From Bradyrhizobium diazoefficiens (GTDB taxonomy: Bacteria > Pseudomonadota > Alphaproteobacteria > Rhizobiales > Xanthobacteraceae): a stretch of 64,000 nucleotides of DNA. The notes below the pieces were generated by a model. It had not been told where the DNA came from. It made no database searches and was given only the letters and a program-made list of their open reading frames with translations. Of this stretch, positions 63,805 through 64,000 are shown in pieces. A program made the position numbers and the translations under genes. The stretch spans positions 1-64,000 of the forward strand of contig NZ_JAFCJJ010000005.1 in assembly GCF_018131015.1 (NCBI RefSeq). Direction: 5' to 3'. The number at the start of each line of letters is the position of its first letter. The first letter of the stretch is position 1.

Positions 63805-64000
63805 GGGCGGTCCCCGGACTGGAGATGGCCTTGCGGCCGATCGCGCGGCGGCCGATCTCGCCGGCGATGCCGCCGAGGCTGAAGGCGAGCAGCTCGAACT
63901 TGTTCAGATGCACCCGCTCGCGCAGGGGATCGCGCACCTTGAGCAGTTGCACGATGCGGTCGGCATAGGCCTGGATCACCGCGACGTCGATGCCGAGGCG
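63794..64000 (-). CDS. hpnC: squalene synthase HpnC, C-terminal part only (runs off the window)
   Basis: Only the last 68 codons lie in the window; the gene continues beyond position 64000. The visible part, including VIQAYADRIVQLLKVRDPLR and VHLNKFELLAFSLGGIAGEI, is helical and basic with the ending expected of HpnC, which turns presqualene diphosphate into hydroxysqualene. The assignment leans on the order hpnC-hpnD-hpnE-shc-hpnG, which is standard in this group, and on the 11-bp overlap with hpnD. Confidence 0.85.
   Translation of the reverse strand, partial: RLGIDVAVIQAYADRIVQLLKVRDPLRERVHLNKFELLAFSLGGIAGEIGRRAIGRKAISSPGTAHDA

Overview
The window is GC-rich alphaproteobacterial chromosome, almost certainly Bradyrhizobium or a close relative. 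The evidence is the hopanoid cluster (hpnC-D-E, shc, hpnG, hpnH, a second ispH, hpnN, hpnO), an EcfF/OsrA pair whose anti-sigma cysteines fall at residues 129 and 179 as described for B. diazoefficiens, an alphaproteobacterial LexA box (GTTC-N7-GTTC), and many intergenic hairpin repeats. It is core-like sequence with one intact insertion sequence and no prophage, CRISPR array, rRNA or tRNA that I could recognise.

Layout. 0.2-1.9 kb: folate genes folP-folB-folK. 2.0-11.1 kb: methylmalonyl-CoA mutase small and large subunits with a GFA-family gene between them, a small nucleotidyltransferase, a tripartite tricarboxylate transporter (tctC-tctB-tctA) and the mutase chaperone meaB. 11.1-15.0 kb: a haloalkane dehalogenase-like hydrolase divergent from a CGNR regulator, pyroglutamyl peptidase, and a Tat-exported beta-helix protein. 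15.0-18.4 kb: a repeat-rich stretch with an IS1182-type transposase, a GIY-YIG protein and a repeat-bearing TIGR03809-like protein. 18.4-21.4 kb: ECF sigma, anti-sigma and subtilisin-like protease operon. 21.8-26.3 kb: diguanylate cyclase, DUF2336 protein, osrA/ecfF, and an Ala-rich envelope protein. 26.4-38 kb: enoyl-CoA hydratase, TolC-like channel, toxin-antitoxin pair, amidohydrolase, CzcBA-type RND pump, CoA-transferase, small membrane protein, SDR. 38.1-45.3 kb: SOS mutagenesis cassette imuA-imuB-dnaE2 divergent from a DUF4130-UdgX fusion, with one perfect LexA box between them. 45.4-51.2 kb: M20 hydrolase, GMC oxidoreductase, and a phosphoesterase, cupredoxin, ECF sigma and anti-sigma operon. 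51.5-64 kb: hopanoid synthesis, modification and transport.

How the genes work together. HpnC, HpnD and HpnE make squalene from farnesyl diphosphate, Shc cyclises it to hopene, HpnH adds adenosine, HpnG removes adenine, HpnO aminates the side chain, and HpnN moves hopanoids to the outer membrane. The cluster IspH supplies isoprenoid precursor. Three sigma/anti-sigma pairs lie within 30 kb. A textbook GGAAC-N16-CGTT motif in front of hpnN suggests that hopanoid transport is also under general stress (EcfG) control.

The observations I consider most worth testing are the EcfG-type promoter of hpnN, the LexA box that may also drive the covalent uracil-DNA glycosylase UdgX, the phosphoesterase/cupredoxin/ECF operon, the class II dehalogenase lacking its usual halide-binding Asn, and a repeat family whose stems differ in sequence but keep base pairing. 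Functions are read from motifs and family knowledge; no database search was possible.
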